The notes: a model not told the origin generated them from the sequence alone. A stretch of 64,000 bases of DNA from Cyanobacteria bacterium M_surface_10_m2_119 (GCA_016882525.1 VGPU01000001.1:1-64000), one strand, 5' to 3'. Positions 39,159 to 47,935 are shown, numbered from the stretch's first letter. Program-made: numbers and translations.

Positions 39159-40577
39159 ATGGGCAAGGCACACTTCGGCCTGATCGGATTGGGCGTGATG
39201 GGCGAAAACCTTGTGCTCAATGCTGAGCGCAATGGTTTTTCCAGCGTGGTCTACAACCGCACCTGGGCCAAGACCGAGGCCTTCCTGGCCGGTCGGGGTG
39301 CGGGGAAGGAGATCACCGGTGCCCGTTCCCTCGAAGACTTCGTCGCTGCTCTGGAGCGTCCCCGTCGCATCCTGATGATGGTGAAGGCGGGTGAACCGGT
39401 CGATGCCACCATCGCCTCGCTCGCTCCGTTGCTGGAGGAGGGCGATCTGCTGATCGATGGAGGCAACAGCCTCTACACCGACACCGAACGCCGTGTGGCG
39501 GAGCTGGAGAGCAAGAGCTTCGGCTTCATCGGCATGGGTGTTTCCGGAGGCGCCAAAGGAGCCCTGGAGGGTCCGAGCATGATGCCCGGTGGTACCCGGG
39601 CCGCCTATGACGCCATCGAGCCCCTGGTGCGCAAGATGGCGGCCCAGGTGGAGGACGGCCCCTGTGTGACCTACATCGGTCCCGGAGGGGCCGGCCACTT
39701 CGTCAAGACCGTGCACAACGGCATCGAGTATGGGATCGAGCAGATCCTTGCCGAGGCCTATGACCTCATGAAGCGGGTCTCCGGTCTCACTGGTGATCAG
39801 ATGGCCGAGGTGCTGGGCCAGTGGAACCAGACCGAGGAACTGGCATCCTTCCTGGTGGAGATAACGGAGGTGTGCCTGCGCACCAAGGATCCGGAAAGCG
39901 GTCAGGACCTGGTGGAGCTGATCGTGGATGCCGCCGGCCAGAAAGGCACCGGCCTCTGGACCGTGGTCAGTGCCCTGGAGATGGGGGTGCCCGTGCCCAC
40001 CATCTACGCGGCCCTGAATGCGCGGGTGCTCAGTTCCCTGCGTTCCGAGCGTCTGGTAGCTGGCTCCCTGCTCCCACCGCCTCCGGCCCACCCCTTCGAT
40101 CTGGGTTCACCCGCCGATGCCATGGGCCCCCTGCGTGATGCCTGCACGGCAGCCTGCATCGTGAGTTACGGCCAGGGCATGGCCCTGTTGCAGGAAGCCT
40201 CCGCCCTGCACGACTACAACCTCGATTTCGCCGCGATCGGCCAGATCTGGAAGGGGGGGTGCATCATCCGTGCCCGGCTGCTGCAGCGCATCCAGAACGC
40301 TTACACCGCCAATCCCACCCTGGCCAACCTGATGCTCGACCCCTGGTTCGCCGAGCAGATCAACCGGTGTCTCCCCGGCCTGCGCCAGGTGGTGGCGGGG
40401 GCTGCCCTGGCCGGTGTTCCCGTGCCCTGCCTCTCCAGCAGCCTGGACTACATCGACAGCTACCGCTCCGGTCGCCTGCCCCAGAATCTGGTGCAGGCGA
40501 TGCGGGACTGCTTCGGCTCCCATACCTATGAGCGCCTGGACCGACCGGGGAGTTTCCACACCGAGTGGATCGCCTGA
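39159..40577 (+). CDS. gnd: 6-phosphogluconate dehydrogenase (decarboxylating)
   Basis: 472 residues. GLIGLGVMGENL (NADP site), the substrate loop GVSGGAKGALEGPSMMPGG and GPGGAGHFVKTVHNGIEYG are diagnostic. It produces ribulose-5-P and NADPH in the oxidative pentose phosphate pathway, the main night-time carbon route. It is followed by pgl, the preceding enzyme of the same pathway, 8 bases downstream. Confidence 0.97.
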   Translation: MGKAHFGLIGLGVMGENLVLNAERNGFSSVVYNRTWAKTEAFLAGRGAGKEITGARSLEDFVAALERPRRILMMVKAGEPVDATIASLAPLLEEGDLLIDGGNSLYTDTERRVAELESKSFGFIGMGVSGGAKGALEGPSMMPGGTRAAYDAIEPLVRKMAAQVEDGPCVTYIGPGGAGHFVKTVHNGIEYGIEQILAEAYDLMKRVSGLTGDQMAEVLGQWNQTEELASFLVEITEVCLRTKDPESGQDLVELIVDAAGQKGTGLWTVVSALEMGVPVPTIYAALNARVLSSLRSERLVAGSLLPPPPAHPFDLGSPADAMGPLRDACTAACIVSYGQGMALLQEASALHDYNLDFAAIGQIWKGGCIIRARLLQRIQNAYTANPTLANLMLDPWFAEQINRCLPGLRQVVAGAALAGVPVPCLSSSLDYIDSYRSGRLPQNLVQAMRDCFGSHTYERLDRPGSFHTEWIA

Positions 40578-40585
40578 GGCCGTTG

Positions 40586-41308
40586 ATGTCCGACTCCCTT
40601 CCCCCAATCCCCTCCCTGCTCGACTGCGGCAGCGCCGACGACCTGGCCCGCCGCTGTGCCGAGACCCTGGCGACCGCGATCGACCTGGCCCTGGCCGAGC
40701 GTGATCGCTGCCAGATCGCCTTGGCCGGAGGTTCCACCCCGGCGGTGACCTATCGCCTCCTCGGCCAGCTCCATCTCCCCTGGGAGCGGGTGGATCTGAT
40801 TCTTGGCGACGAGCGCTGGGTGCCCGCCGATGACGCCGCCAGCAATGCCCGTCTGCTCCGGGAGACCCTGATGGCCGAGGGGCCCGGGTCCGCCGCCTGC
40901 CTGCATCCGGTGCCCACCGATCTGCCCACCCCGGAGCAGGGGGCACAGGCCTATGCCCAAACCCTGGCCACCCTCTGTGGTGGGTCTCCCCCCGTGCTGG
41001 ATGTGGTGCTGCTCGGCCTGGGGGAGGACGGCCACACCGCCTCCCTGTTCCCGGGAACTGACGCCGTTCTCGAGCGGGAGCGCACGGTCACCATCGGCGA
41101 CGGCAAGGGCCTGCCCCGCATCACCCTCACCGCGCCGGTGCTCTCGGCCGCCCGCCAGGTGGTGTTCCTGGTGAGCGGTAAAGGCAAGCGTCAGGCCCTT
41201 GGCCGCCTGCTTGATCCCGAGGAGCCGATCGCCCGCACCCCGGCCCGCGCCGTGCAGCCGCGCACGCCACCCCTGGTGCTGGCCGACAATGCGGCGGTGT
41301 CGGGTTGA
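40586..41308 (+). CDS. pgl: 6-phosphogluconolactonase
   Basis: 240 residues. IALAGGSTPAVTYRLL, LGDERWVP and LGLGEDGHTASLFPG are the sugar-phosphate lactonase motifs. It hydrolyses 6-phosphogluconolactone before Gnd. ATG 40586 lies 8 bases after gnd, so the two are co-transcribed. Sometimes named devB in databases, but unrelated to the exporter gene in this window. Confidence 0.94.
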   Translation: MSDSLPPIPSLLDCGSADDLARRCAETLATAIDLALAERDRCQIALAGGSTPAVTYRLLGQLHLPWERVDLILGDERWVPADDAASNARLLRETLMAEGPGSAACLHPVPTDLPTPEQGAQAYAQTLATLCGGSPPVLDVVLLGLGEDGHTASLFPGTDAVLERERTVTIGDGKGLPRITLTAPVLSAARQVVFLVSGKGKRQALGRLLDPEEPIARTPARAVQPRTPPLVLADNAAVSG

Positions 41309-41312
41309 TCGG

Positions 41313-41858
41313 GTGCTGTCTGTTCTGTCTGGCGTCGGCTTCAGTGGCTGGCACGCCCTCAACGACCGGATCATGGGGGGCAGCAGCTCGGGGGAGTGCC
41401 AGGCAGGGCCCGAGGGGTTGACGTTCAGCGGCGCGGTCGTCGAGGCTTGCGGTGGTTTCATCAGCTGCCGCTCCCCCCTCTTCTCCCCGCCGCTCAATCT
41501 CAGCGATCACGAGGGGCTTGAGCTCGAAATCAGTGGTGGAGGACGGCGGTTCAAGCTGGCCGTGGCCTGCGCCGATGGCATTGCCGGCCTCACGGAATTG
41601 ATCCCCGGCGGCCTGCGCTGGGTGTGTGAATTCAGCACTGACCCCGATGGGGGCACCGTGGTGCGCTTACCTTTCTCCGGCCTGAAGCCCTCGGTGCGCG
41701 CCCAGCCTGTGGGCCTGCCCCTGCTTCGCTTCGATCCATCCAGGATCACCCGCCTGCAGCTGCTGCATTCCCGCTTCGGGGATGATGGGCGGCCGAACGT
41801 CGGTTTCCGCGCCGGCGCGATCAGCTTCTGTTTCCACGCCATCCGGGCCTACCCCTGA
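41313..41858 (+). CDS. CIA30/NDUFAF1-family protein
   Basis: 181 residues from GTG 41313, four bases after pgl. WHALNDRIMGGSSSGE followed by a beta-rich galactose-binding-like domain ending FRAGAISFCFHAIRAY resembles complex I intermediate-associated protein 30. Cyanobacterial members are short single-domain proteins without targeting signals; a role in assembly of NDH-1 or another photosynthetic complex is inference from mitochondrial relatives. Confidence 0.78.
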   Translation: MLSVLSGVGFSGWHALNDRIMGGSSSGECQAGPEGLTFSGAVVEACGGFISCRSPLFSPPLNLSDHEGLELEISGGGRRFKLAVACADGIAGLTELIPGGLRWVCEFSTDPDGGTVVRLPFSGLKPSVRAQPVGLPLLRFDPSRITRLQLLHSRFGDDGRPNVGFRAGAISFCFHAIRAYP

Positions 41859-41860
41859 AC

Positions 41861-42253
41861 GTGGCACGGTCTGACTACCCCCTGGAGGGAGAGCTTCCCC
41901 AGGACCTCTGCCAGCTTGTGGCTGCGGCGGCTGATGTCTGCCGCAAACCCCTCCGCCATGCGGTGCGAGCTACGCCGATGGCTGATGGGGCGGACGACTG
42001 CACCCTGCTGCTGGAGGTGCGTGATGCCGAGGGTTCCCGCTGCCCGGCCGCTGATCTGGAGCTCGAGCTCTACCGCAGCGGCGGAGCCTTGAATCTCACG
42101 CTTGCCTGGATGCAGGATGCCGATCGGCCCATGCTCTGGCACGGCAGCCATCCGGTGTGGATGGCTGCCACAACAGGTTGCCGTTGTGAGCGGCCCCAGG
42201 ATGGTGCCCCTCTGGAAGCCCTGGCCCGCCGTCTGCGGGCCCTGCTCGCCTGA
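41861..42253 (+). CDS. Uncharacterised cyanobacterial protein
   Basis: 130 residues from GTG 41861, two bases after the CIA30-family stop and so probably translated with it. No signal peptide or membrane helix. The sequence alternates acidic strands (LLLEVRDAEG, LELELYRSG) with a conserved-looking LAWMQDADRPMLWHG segment and ends in a basic helix (ALARRLRALL). I recognise no characterised family. It converges with ilvD 6 bases away. Confidence 0.7.
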   Translation: MARSDYPLEGELPQDLCQLVAAAADVCRKPLRHAVRATPMADGADDCTLLLEVRDAEGSRCPAADLELELYRSGGALNLTLAWMQDADRPMLWHGSHPVWMAATTGCRCERPQDGAPLEALARRLRALLA

Positions 42254-42258
42254 TCTGA

Positions 42259-43947
42259 TCAGCGGCTGGCGGTGAGGTCGGCCTGGTCGGTCACGGCTCC
42301 CTTGCTGCTGCTGCTCACCAACCGTGCGTACTTGCCCAGCACGCCCGTGCGGTAGCGGGGCTCGGGCTTCACCCAGGAGGCGCGGCGCAGGGCGATCTCG
42401 GTCTCAGGCACATTCAGCTGGATCAGCAGCTGGTTGGCATCCACCGTGATGCTGTCACCCTCCTGCACGAGGCCGATGGTGCCGCCCACGGCGGCCTCGG
42501 GTGCCACATGGCCCACCACCAGACCGAAGGACCCGCCGGAGAAGCGGCCGTCGGTGATCAGGGCCACCGAATCGAGCAACCCCTGGCCCACGATCGCGGC
42601 GGTGGGGCTGAGCATTTCGCGCATGCCGGGTCCGCCGACGGGGCCCTCCTGGCGCACCACCACCACATCGCCGGGCTTGATCTGCTTGTCGAGGATCGCG
42701 GCCAGGCAGGTCTCCTCGCTCTCAAACACCCGTGCCGGGCCAGTGATCACCGGGTTCTTCACCCCGCTGATCTTGGCCACGGCCCCCTCCTCAGCCAGGT
42801 TGCCCTTGAGGATGGCCAGGTGCCCCTTGGAATAGAGCGGGTTGGAGAGCGGGCGGATCACATCCTGGTCAGCGGGGGGCTCGGAGGGCACAGCGGCGAG
42901 CACCTCCCGCAGGGTCTTGCCCTCAATGGTTTTGCAATCGCCGTGCAGCAGACCGGCATCCAGCAGCAGCTTCATCACCTGGGGGATGCCGCCGGCCCGG
43001 TGCAGATCCACCGTCACGTAGCGCCCGCTCGGCTTGAGATCACAGATCACCGGCACCCGCTGGCGGATCGCCTCGAAATCCTCGATCGCCAGATCCACTC
43101 CGGCGGTGCGGGCCACGGCCAGCAGATGGAGCACCGAGTTGGTGGAGCCGCCTACCGCCATGATCACGGCGATGGCGTTTTCAAAGGCCTCCCGCGTCAT
43201 CAGGTCGCGGGGGCGAATGTCGGTCTCGATCGCCTGGGCGAGCACCTCGGCACTGCGGGCGGCGCTGTCGGCCTTCTCCGCATCCTCGGCCGCCATGGTG
43301 GAGCTGTAGGGCAGGCTCAGCCCCATCGTTTCGAAGGCGGCGCTCATCGTGTTGGCCGTGAACATGCCGCCACAGCTGCCCGCCCCGGGACAGGCGTTCT
43401 TCTCAATGGCGGTGAGCTGCTGCTCGTCGATCTGGCCGCCACTGAACTGACCCACCGCCTCAAAGGCGCTCACCACCGTGAGATCGCAGGCCCCCAGCTT
43501 GCCGGGCTTGATCGTTCCCCCATACACGAAGATCGAGGGAATGTTCATGCGGGCCATGGCGAGCATGGCTCCCGGCATGTTCTTGTCGCAGCCGCCGATG
43601 GCCAGCAGGCCATCCATGCTCTGGCCGTTGCAGGCGGTCTCGATCGAGTCGGCGATCACCTCCCGGCTCACCAGGGAGTATTTCATCCCCTCCGTGCCCA
43701 TCGAGATGCCATCGCTCACAGTGATGGTGCCGAACATCTGCGGCATGGCACCCGCCTGGTGCGCCGCCTCTTCGGCTCGCCGGGCGAGGTCGTTCAGCCC
43801 CAGGTTGCAAGGCGTGATGGTGCTGTAGGCATTGGCGATGCCGATGATCGGCTTGCTGAAGTCGCCATCGCCGAAACCCACAGCCCGCAGCATGGCGCGG
43901 TTGGGGGAACGCTGAACCCCCTGGGTGATGGCGGTGGAGCGGAGCAT
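42259..43947 (-). CDS. ilvD: Dihydroxy-acid dehydratase
   Basis: 562 residues. The iron-sulfur cluster cysteines lie in GGCDKNMPG and [36 protein letters not shown] is the C-terminal signature. It makes the 2-oxo acid precursors of valine, leucine and isoleucine. ATG 43947 ([10 protein letters not shown]) matches the usual cyanobacterial start; an ATG nine codons earlier is in frame. Confidence 0.97.
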   Translation of the reverse strand: MLRSTAITQGVQRSPNRAMLRAVGFGDGDFSKPIIGIANAYSTITPCNLGLNDLARRAEEAAHQAGAMPQMFGTITVSDGISMGTEGMKYSLVSREVIADSIETACNGQSMDGLLAIGGCDKNMPGAMLAMARMNIPSIFVYGGTIKPGKLGACDLTVVSAFEAVGQFSGGQIDEQQLTAIEKNACPGAGSCGGMFTANTMSAAFETMGLSLPYSSTMAAEDAEKADSAARSAEVLAQAIETDIRPRDLMTREAFENAIAVIMAVGGSTNSVLHLLAVARTAGVDLAIEDFEAIRQRVPVICDLKPSGRYVTVDLHRAGGIPQVMKLLLDAGLLHGDCKTIEGKTLREVLAAVPSEPPADQDVIRPLSNPLYSKGHLAILKGNLAEEGAVAKISGVKNPVITGPARVFESEETCLAAILDKQIKPGDVVVVRQEGPVGGPGMREMLSPTAAIVGQGLLDSVALITDGRFSGGSFGLVVGHVAPEAAVGGTIGLVQEGDSITVDANQLLIQLNVPETEIALRRASWVKPEPRYRTGVLGKYARLVSSSSKGAVTDQADLTASR

Positions 43948-43972
43948 GGGCAAGCGAACGGGCGCAGGTTTC

Positions 43973-43978
43973 AACCTA
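43973..43978 (-). promoter_or_regulatory. Candidate -10 element for ilvD
   Basis: TAGGTT on the minus strand, 26 bases before the chosen ilvD ATG. If used, the start point falls near 43966 and the longer ATG at 43974 would be excluded, supporting the shorter start. Confidence 0.35.
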
Positions 43979-44002
43979 CCGAGGCGCCGAGGAGCTCAGG
44001 CA

Positions 44003-44302
44003 TCAGCCCTGGGGTTGCAGCTGCTCCAGCTGGCGCCGCACCGCCTCGATCTGCTGGTTGAGTTCATGCACTTTCTGGTGCAGTTGGCGCTCCTGCTGCG
44101 GTCCGCTGGCATCGGTGCCATCCAGCGGGTCGCCGCCGCTCTGGAGGCGTGAAAGACGCAGCCTTCGCTGCTGCTGCTCAAGGGTGCGCCGGCGTTCCGC
44201 CTCGGCCAACAACCACCAGGCCAGACCAGCAGCCCCGATCACGGCACCGGCCAGCAAACTGCCGAGCGCGCCGCTGCCATCGGATCCGGATCGCTCAGCC
44301 AT
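44003..44302 (-). CDS. Small membrane-anchored coiled-coil protein of unknown function
   Basis: 99 residues. A Gly/Ser-rich start is followed by one membrane helix (LLAGAVIGAAGLAWWLLAEA, about 16-35) and then two Glu/Gln/Arg-rich helices with heptad-like Leu (QKVHELNQQIEAVRRQLEQL). Topology suggests a short single-pass protein with a cytosolic or lumenal coiled coil. I recognise no family. It lies between upp and ilvD on the same strand. Confidence 0.6.
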   Translation of the reverse strand: MAERSGSDGSGALGSLLAGAVIGAAGLAWWLLAEAERRRTLEQQQRRLRLSRLQSGGDPLDGTDASGPQQERQLHQKVHELNQQIEAVRRQLEQLQPQG

Positions 44303-44338
44303 GGAAACGCCGCTCAGAGGTTGCTGGAGGTCTCGAGC

Positions 44339-44995
44339 CTAGGCAGGGCCGGAGCCGGCTTCCACACCAGTTCCCCCGAACAGACGCTCGCCCACGGCAC
44401 CGATACCAGGGGAGATGCGCCCGGTCTCGGTGAGATCGGCATCGATGCAGGCGGTGTGCAGGGTGAGATCGGGGAACGACTCCCCCAGCTGGTGCAGGCC
44501 CGGACTGGCCACCAGGGTGGTGATCACCCGCACGCGCTCGCCGCTCAGTCCCCGATCAGCCAGGGCATGCAGCAGGCGACGCAGGCTGGTGCCGCTCGCC
44601 ACCTCCGGGGCAAAGACGAGCACACCACTGCGGGCGTCGAGCTGCTCCGGTAACCGGGGATCGCTGGGCTCCAGGTGCAGCACCCGCGTGTTCGGCAACA
44701 CCGGGCGTGCGCCGTTCCAGAGGCCAAGAGCGGAAACGCCCAGCACGCAGGCCAGGATCGGCACACTGCCGTCCACCACCTGGCCGTTGCTGCGGCCCAG
44801 GTCGGTCTCGAGCTCCACGGAGCGATGGGGCAGCCACTGACGCAGGGCCTCGTAGGTGAGCCAGCGGCCCAGTTCCTCGGTGGCGGTGGCATACAACGGG
44901 ACTGGCGTATGGCGGTCGCGCAGCACGCTCAGCCAGTGCCCGATCAGGGGATGGGGGGGAACCACCACCCGCAGGGTCATCGCCATGGTTGCCAT
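44339..44995 (-). CDS. upp: Uracil phosphoribosyltransferase
   Basis: 218 residues. HPLIGHWLSVLRD at the start and the PRPP-binding segment VLVFAPEVASGTSLRRLL replace the textbook DPMLATGGS loop in a divergent form; GIGAVGERLFG at the C-terminus is the conserved uracil-binding tail. It salvages uracil to UMP. ATG 44995, 44986 and 44980 are all in frame. It is divergent from the pentapeptide-repeat gene with only 30 bases between starts. Confidence 0.88.
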   Translation of the reverse strand: MATMAMTLRVVVPPHPLIGHWLSVLRDRHTPVPLYATATEELGRWLTYEALRQWLPHRSVELETDLGRSNGQVVDGSVPILACVLGVSALGLWNGARPVLPNTRVLHLEPSDPRLPEQLDARSGVLVFAPEVASGTSLRRLLHALADRGLSGERVRVITTLVASPGLHQLGESFPDLTLHTACIDADLTETGRISPGIGAVGERLFGGTGVEAGSGPA

Positions 44996-45008
44996 AACTT
45001 GTCAGACC

Positions 45009-45018
45009 AACCTAGGGC
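45009..45018. promoter_or_regulatory. Overlapping divergent -10-like hexamers between upp and the pentapeptide gene
   Basis: AACCTAGGGC contains TAGGTT on the minus strand (45009-45014) and TAGGGC on the plus strand (45013-45018), sharing the CCTAGG palindrome. With 30 bases between the two start codons, both mRNAs would be nearly leaderless. Inference from position. Confidence 0.35.
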
Positions 45019-45025
45019 TGTACCC

Positions 45026-45550
45026 ATGGCCGGACTGTTGCGCCGTCTGCTTCTCCACGGCATGACGATCGCCCTGATGACGGCCCTGCTGGGGCTGCCC
45101 TTGCCGGGATGGCAGGACCCTGCGCTGGCCATCACCGCGCCCGAACTGCGCGGGCAGCGGGCCCTGCAGGAGCTCCAGCCCGACATGCACGGCCGGAAGC
45201 TCCAGCAGGCTGAATTTCTCAAGGCATCCCTCGCGGGCTACGACTTCAGCGGTGCCGATCTGCGCGGTGCCGTGTTCAACGGCAGTGATCTCTCCGGCGC
45301 CAATCTCGCCGCCGCCGACCTGGGCGATGTGGTCGCCTACGCCACCCGCTTTGACGACACCGATTTGCGCGGGGCGATCCTGCGCAACGGCATGTTGATG
45401 CAGAGCCACTTCAAGGGCGCACAGATTGAGGGGGCTGATTTCACCGATGCTGTGCTGGACCTTCCAGAGCAGAAAGCCCTCTGCAAGCGGGCCTCAGGGG
45501 CCAATCCAATCACCGGGGTAACGACCCGGGACAGCCTTGCCTGTCGCTGA
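45026..45550 (+). CDS. Exported pentapeptide-repeat protein
   Basis: 174 residues. A twin-arginine-like basic start (GLLRRLLLHGMT) and hydrophobic run ending DPALA look like a thylakoid-lumen or periplasmic signal peptide. The mature protein has A(D/N)LxX repeats from about 73 to 145 (GADLRGAVFNGSDLSGANLA and so on), forming a right-handed quadrilateral helix, and ends with two cysteines (ALCKRA and LACR). Lumenal pentapeptide proteins are common in cyanobacteria; function unknown. Confidence 0.87.
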   Translation: MAGLLRRLLLHGMTIALMTALLGLPLPGWQDPALAITAPELRGQRALQELQPDMHGRKLQQAEFLKASLAGYDFSGADLRGAVFNGSDLSGANLAAADLGDVVAYATRFDDTDLRGAILRNGMLMQSHFKGAQIEGADFTDAVLDLPEQKALCKRASGANPITGVTTRDSLACR

Positions 45551-45576
45551 CGGCGGCAGCATCCCGGCGGCTGGCT

Positions 45577-45582
45577 TACAGT
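45577..45582 (+). promoter_or_regulatory. Candidate -10 element for the riboswitch-hupE transcript
   Basis: TACAGT located about 8 bases before the inferred 5' end of the cobalamin riboswitch. Spacing to the riboswitch makes it one of the better-supported promoter guesses here. Confidence 0.45.
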
Positions 45583-45587
45583 CTATT

Positions 45588-45713
45588 TGCGGTTCTGGGG
45601 GGGATCAGCCTCCAGAGGAAACGGGGAAAGACCGGCGGACATCCGGCGCTGTCCCGCAGCTGTGAAGAGTCGACCCCCGGGGTGGCTCCAGTCAGAACGC
45701 CCGCCGCCTGTCA
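45588..45713 (+). ncRNA. Cobalamin (adenosylcobalamin) riboswitch upstream of hupE
   Basis: The conserved landmarks are in order: GGTTCT at the 5' side, GCCTCCAGAGGAAACGGGGAA, CCGGCGGACATCCGGCGCTG, the B12-box core CCCGCAGCTGTGAAGAG, and the closing GTCAGAACGCCCGCC. It should fold as the standard aptamer and, when B12 is abundant, lower expression of hupE and probably cobW. The aptamer's end is about 23 bases before the hupE start, so control of ribosome access is plausible. Confidence 0.93.
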
Positions 45714-45735
45714 CTCCCTTCGACGAGGATCGATA

Positions 45736-46374
45736 TTGAGATCACGTTTCGCTGCCGCTCCGCTTGCTGCGGCGGTGGCCAAGGCTGCTCTGCCTGTGCT
45801 GGCCCTTGGTCTGTTCCACCCCCCGGTGCTGGCGCACCATCCCTTCGGCATGGGTGAAGGTGCCGAGCTCAACGGCTGGCAGGGCGTGCTCAGCGGCATC
45901 GGTCACCCGCTCCTTGGGCCTGACCACCTGCTCTTCCTGGTGGCCCTGACGTTCGTGGGGCTGAACCGCCCGCGGACCTGGGTGCTGCCCCTGCTGGCTG
46001 CAGGGCTGGCTGGCAGTGCCCTCTCCCTGCTTCTCCCCCTCGCCCCTGCCACCGCCCCCTGGGCCGAGGCGCTGGTGGCGTTGAGCCTGGCGGCGGCCGG
46101 CCTGATGACGCTCTCGGCCCTGCCGGCAGCCTGGCTGCTGCCCCTGTTCGGCCTGCACGGCTATCTCCTGGGGGGCACCATCGTCGGCGCCGAGCCCACC
46201 CCCCTGGCGACGTACTTCCTCGGCTTGCTGCTGGGCCAGGGGGCTGTGCTCCTTGCGGTCACCGGGCTGTCCCAATCGGTGGTGAAGGCCCTGGGCCGCG
46301 ATGGCCGGCGCCTGGCGGCCGGAATCTGGATCGGTCTGGGCTGCGCGTTTGCCTGGATGGCCCTGGTCGCCTGA
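45736..46374 (+). CDS. hupE: HupE/UreJ family metal transporter, probable cobalt uptake
   Basis: 212 residues. A signal-peptide-like helix ending VLAHHPFGMG is followed by the family motif HPLLGPDHLLFLVAL and five further helices. In HupE/UreJ proteins the His/Asp residues of this motif contact nickel or cobalt. TTG 45736 is chosen because GAGGA lies 7 bases upstream and it starts directly at the signal peptide. Control by a B12 riboswitch and a CobW gene 19 bases downstream point to cobalt rather than nickel. Confidence 0.9.
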   Translation: MRSRFAAAPLAAAVAKAALPVLALGLFHPPVLAHHPFGMGEGAELNGWQGVLSGIGHPLLGPDHLLFLVALTFVGLNRPRTWVLPLLAAGLAGSALSLLLPLAPATAPWAEALVALSLAAAGLMTLSALPAAWLLPLFGLHGYLLGGTIVGAEPTPLATYFLGLLLGQGAVLLAVTGLSQSVVKALGRDGRRLAAGIWIGLGCAFAWMALVA

Positions 46375-46393
46375 TCTGCATCAGTCCCCTCCC

Positions 46394-47506
46394 ATGACCC
46401 CAAATCTGAACAGGCCCGCGGGCCGCTTGCCCGTCACGGTGGTGACGGGCTTCCTCGGAGCTGGCAAGACCACCCTGCTGCGTCACCTCCTGCTTCAGAG
46501 CGGTCAGCGGCTGGCTGTGCTGGTCAATGAGTTTGGTGAGGTGGGCATCGACGGTGATCTGCTGCGCAGCTGTGGTTTCTGCCCGGAGGAGGAGCTGGAA
46601 GGCCGGCTGGTGGAGCTGGCCAATGGCTGCCTGTGCTGCACCGTGCAGGACGAGTTTCTGCCAACGATGCAGGCCCTCCTTGAACGGGCTGACCAGCTCG
46701 ACGGCATCGTGGTCGAGACCAGCGGCCTCGCCCTCCCGGAACCCCTGCTGGCCGCCTTCCGCTGGCCGGAGATCCGGAGCCGGACCTGGGTAAACGGCGT
46801 CGTCACGGTGGTTGATGGCGAGGCCCTGGCAGCCGGTGCAGTGGTCTCAGATCCCGAGGCTCTGGAGGCCCAGCGCCAGGCCGACCCAAGCCTTGACCAT
46901 GCCGCTGCCATTGATGCCCTGTTCGCGGAACAGCTCGGCTGCGCTGATCTGGTGCTGGTGAGTCGGGCAGACCGGCTGGAGCCCGACGCTCTGGAGGGTG
47001 TGGCCGTGAGCCTGCGGGAGAGCGTGAGGGCCGGTACACCCGTTCTGCCCATGGCTCGCGGTGCCATTGACCCCCAGCTGGTGATCGGTCTGGCCACCAA
47101 CCCAGCCACGGAGGACCCGGGCCGACGCGATTCGCACGAGGCCGATCACCATCATCACGACCACGACCACGACCACGATCACCACGACCACACCCACGTG
47201 GAGATGGAGTCGGTTGTGCTGCGCGTCCCTGGGGTCTTTGCCCGCCAGCAGCTGGAACAGGCCCTGCCTGACCTCGTGCGTCGCCATGGCCTGATCCGGG
47301 TCAAGGGGCGTCTCTGGCTACCTGGAAAGGCCAGACCGTTGGAAATCCAGGCCGTCGGTCCTCGACTGGACAGCTGGTTTGCCGATCAGGGAGCAGAACG
47401 GGTGGCTGCCCCTGGCCTTGAGCTTGTGCTCCTGGGCTTTTCCCTCGATCCCGAAGCCCTGCGCACGGCTTTCACGGCGCTGCTGCTGGATCCCGTATCC
47501 CCTTGA
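46394..47506 (+). CDS. cobW: CobW-type GTPase, metal chaperone
   Basis: 370 residues. P-loop GFLGAGKTT (18-26), the metal site GCLCC (78-82), ETSGL and a divergent SRAD guanine motif mark the COG0523 G3E GTPases. A His/Asp-rich linker (248-268, eleven His) precedes the C-terminal CobW domain. These chaperones bind Zn, Co or other divalent metals; here the riboswitch-hupE context argues for cobalt delivery to corrin synthesis. ATG 46394 follows hupE by 19 bases; the longer open frame upstream is hupE out of frame. Confidence 0.93.
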   Translation: MTPNLNRPAGRLPVTVVTGFLGAGKTTLLRHLLLQSGQRLAVLVNEFGEVGIDGDLLRSCGFCPEEELEGRLVELANGCLCCTVQDEFLPTMQALLERADQLDGIVVETSGLALPEPLLAAFRWPEIRSRTWVNGVVTVVDGEALAAGAVVSDPEALEAQRQADPSLDHAAAIDALFAEQLGCADLVLVSRADRLEPDALEGVAVSLRESVRAGTPVLPMARGAIDPQLVIGLATNPATEDPGRRDSHEADHHHHDHDHDHDHHDHTHVEMESVVLRVPGVFARQQLEQALPDLVRRHGLIRVKGRLWLPGKARPLEIQAVGPRLDSWFADQGAERVAAPGLELVLLGFSLDPEALRTAFTALLLDPVSP

Positions 47507-47513
47507 TGCACGA

Positions 47514-47843
47514 TTAATCGAGGGGGATCTCCCCCTGGGCACACACGCCATCCCAACAGAGCGTCGTCTCCTCCCGCCAGCGGGGTTGCACCGGCACCCA
47601 GTTGGTCCTTGCTGTGCGCATGCGAATGCTGCCCTTCCCATCGTGCTGGAAAGCGAATTCCTCTTGGCCCACCACCAGGGTCCAGCGTTCCCCCAGGCTC
47701 TGCACCCGCATCTGGCAGTTCAGCCAAGGGCCCCCCTGCACCTGGCAGCGCAGGGGCGGCGGATCCGCCAGGGACTGTGCCATCGCCGATGCCGGCATAG
47801 CCAGGCTCAGCAAGGCCAGGCCTGAGAGGAACGCGACAGCCAT
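47514..47843 (-). CDS. Small secreted protein of unknown function
   Basis: 109 residues. A clear signal peptide (MAVAFLSGLALLSLAMPASAMAQ) has a likely AxA cleavage site. The mature part has cysteines in LRCQVQ, LNCQMRV and LCWDGVCAQG and an alternating beta-strand pattern, probably a small disulfide-containing beta domain in the periplasm or lumen. No known family recognised. It converges with cobW, only 7 bases apart. Confidence 0.65.
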   Translation of the reverse strand: MAVAFLSGLALLSLAMPASAMAQSLADPPPLRCQVQGGPWLNCQMRVQSLGERWTLVVGQEEFAFQHDGKGSIRMRTARTNWVPVQPRWREETTLCWDGVCAQGEIPLD

Positions 47844-47935
47844 GGCTGGTCGGCAGGGCTCCTCTTCAACCTGACCAGGCCGCCGGGTCGTGGACCTGTG
47901 GGCTGCCAAGATTTAACAAGCCTCCCCCTGCCCAG

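Noticed and set aside
42508-44061. Open frame of 517 codons antisense to ilvD
   Set aside because: It mirrors ilvD codon structure, has a His/Gly/Ala-rich composition and no motif. Long antisense frames are expected in DNA this GC-rich.
47148-47210. Repeated CACGAC units as a DNA tandem repeat
   Set aside because: They encode the His/Asp linker of CobW in frame; the repeat is explained by the protein.
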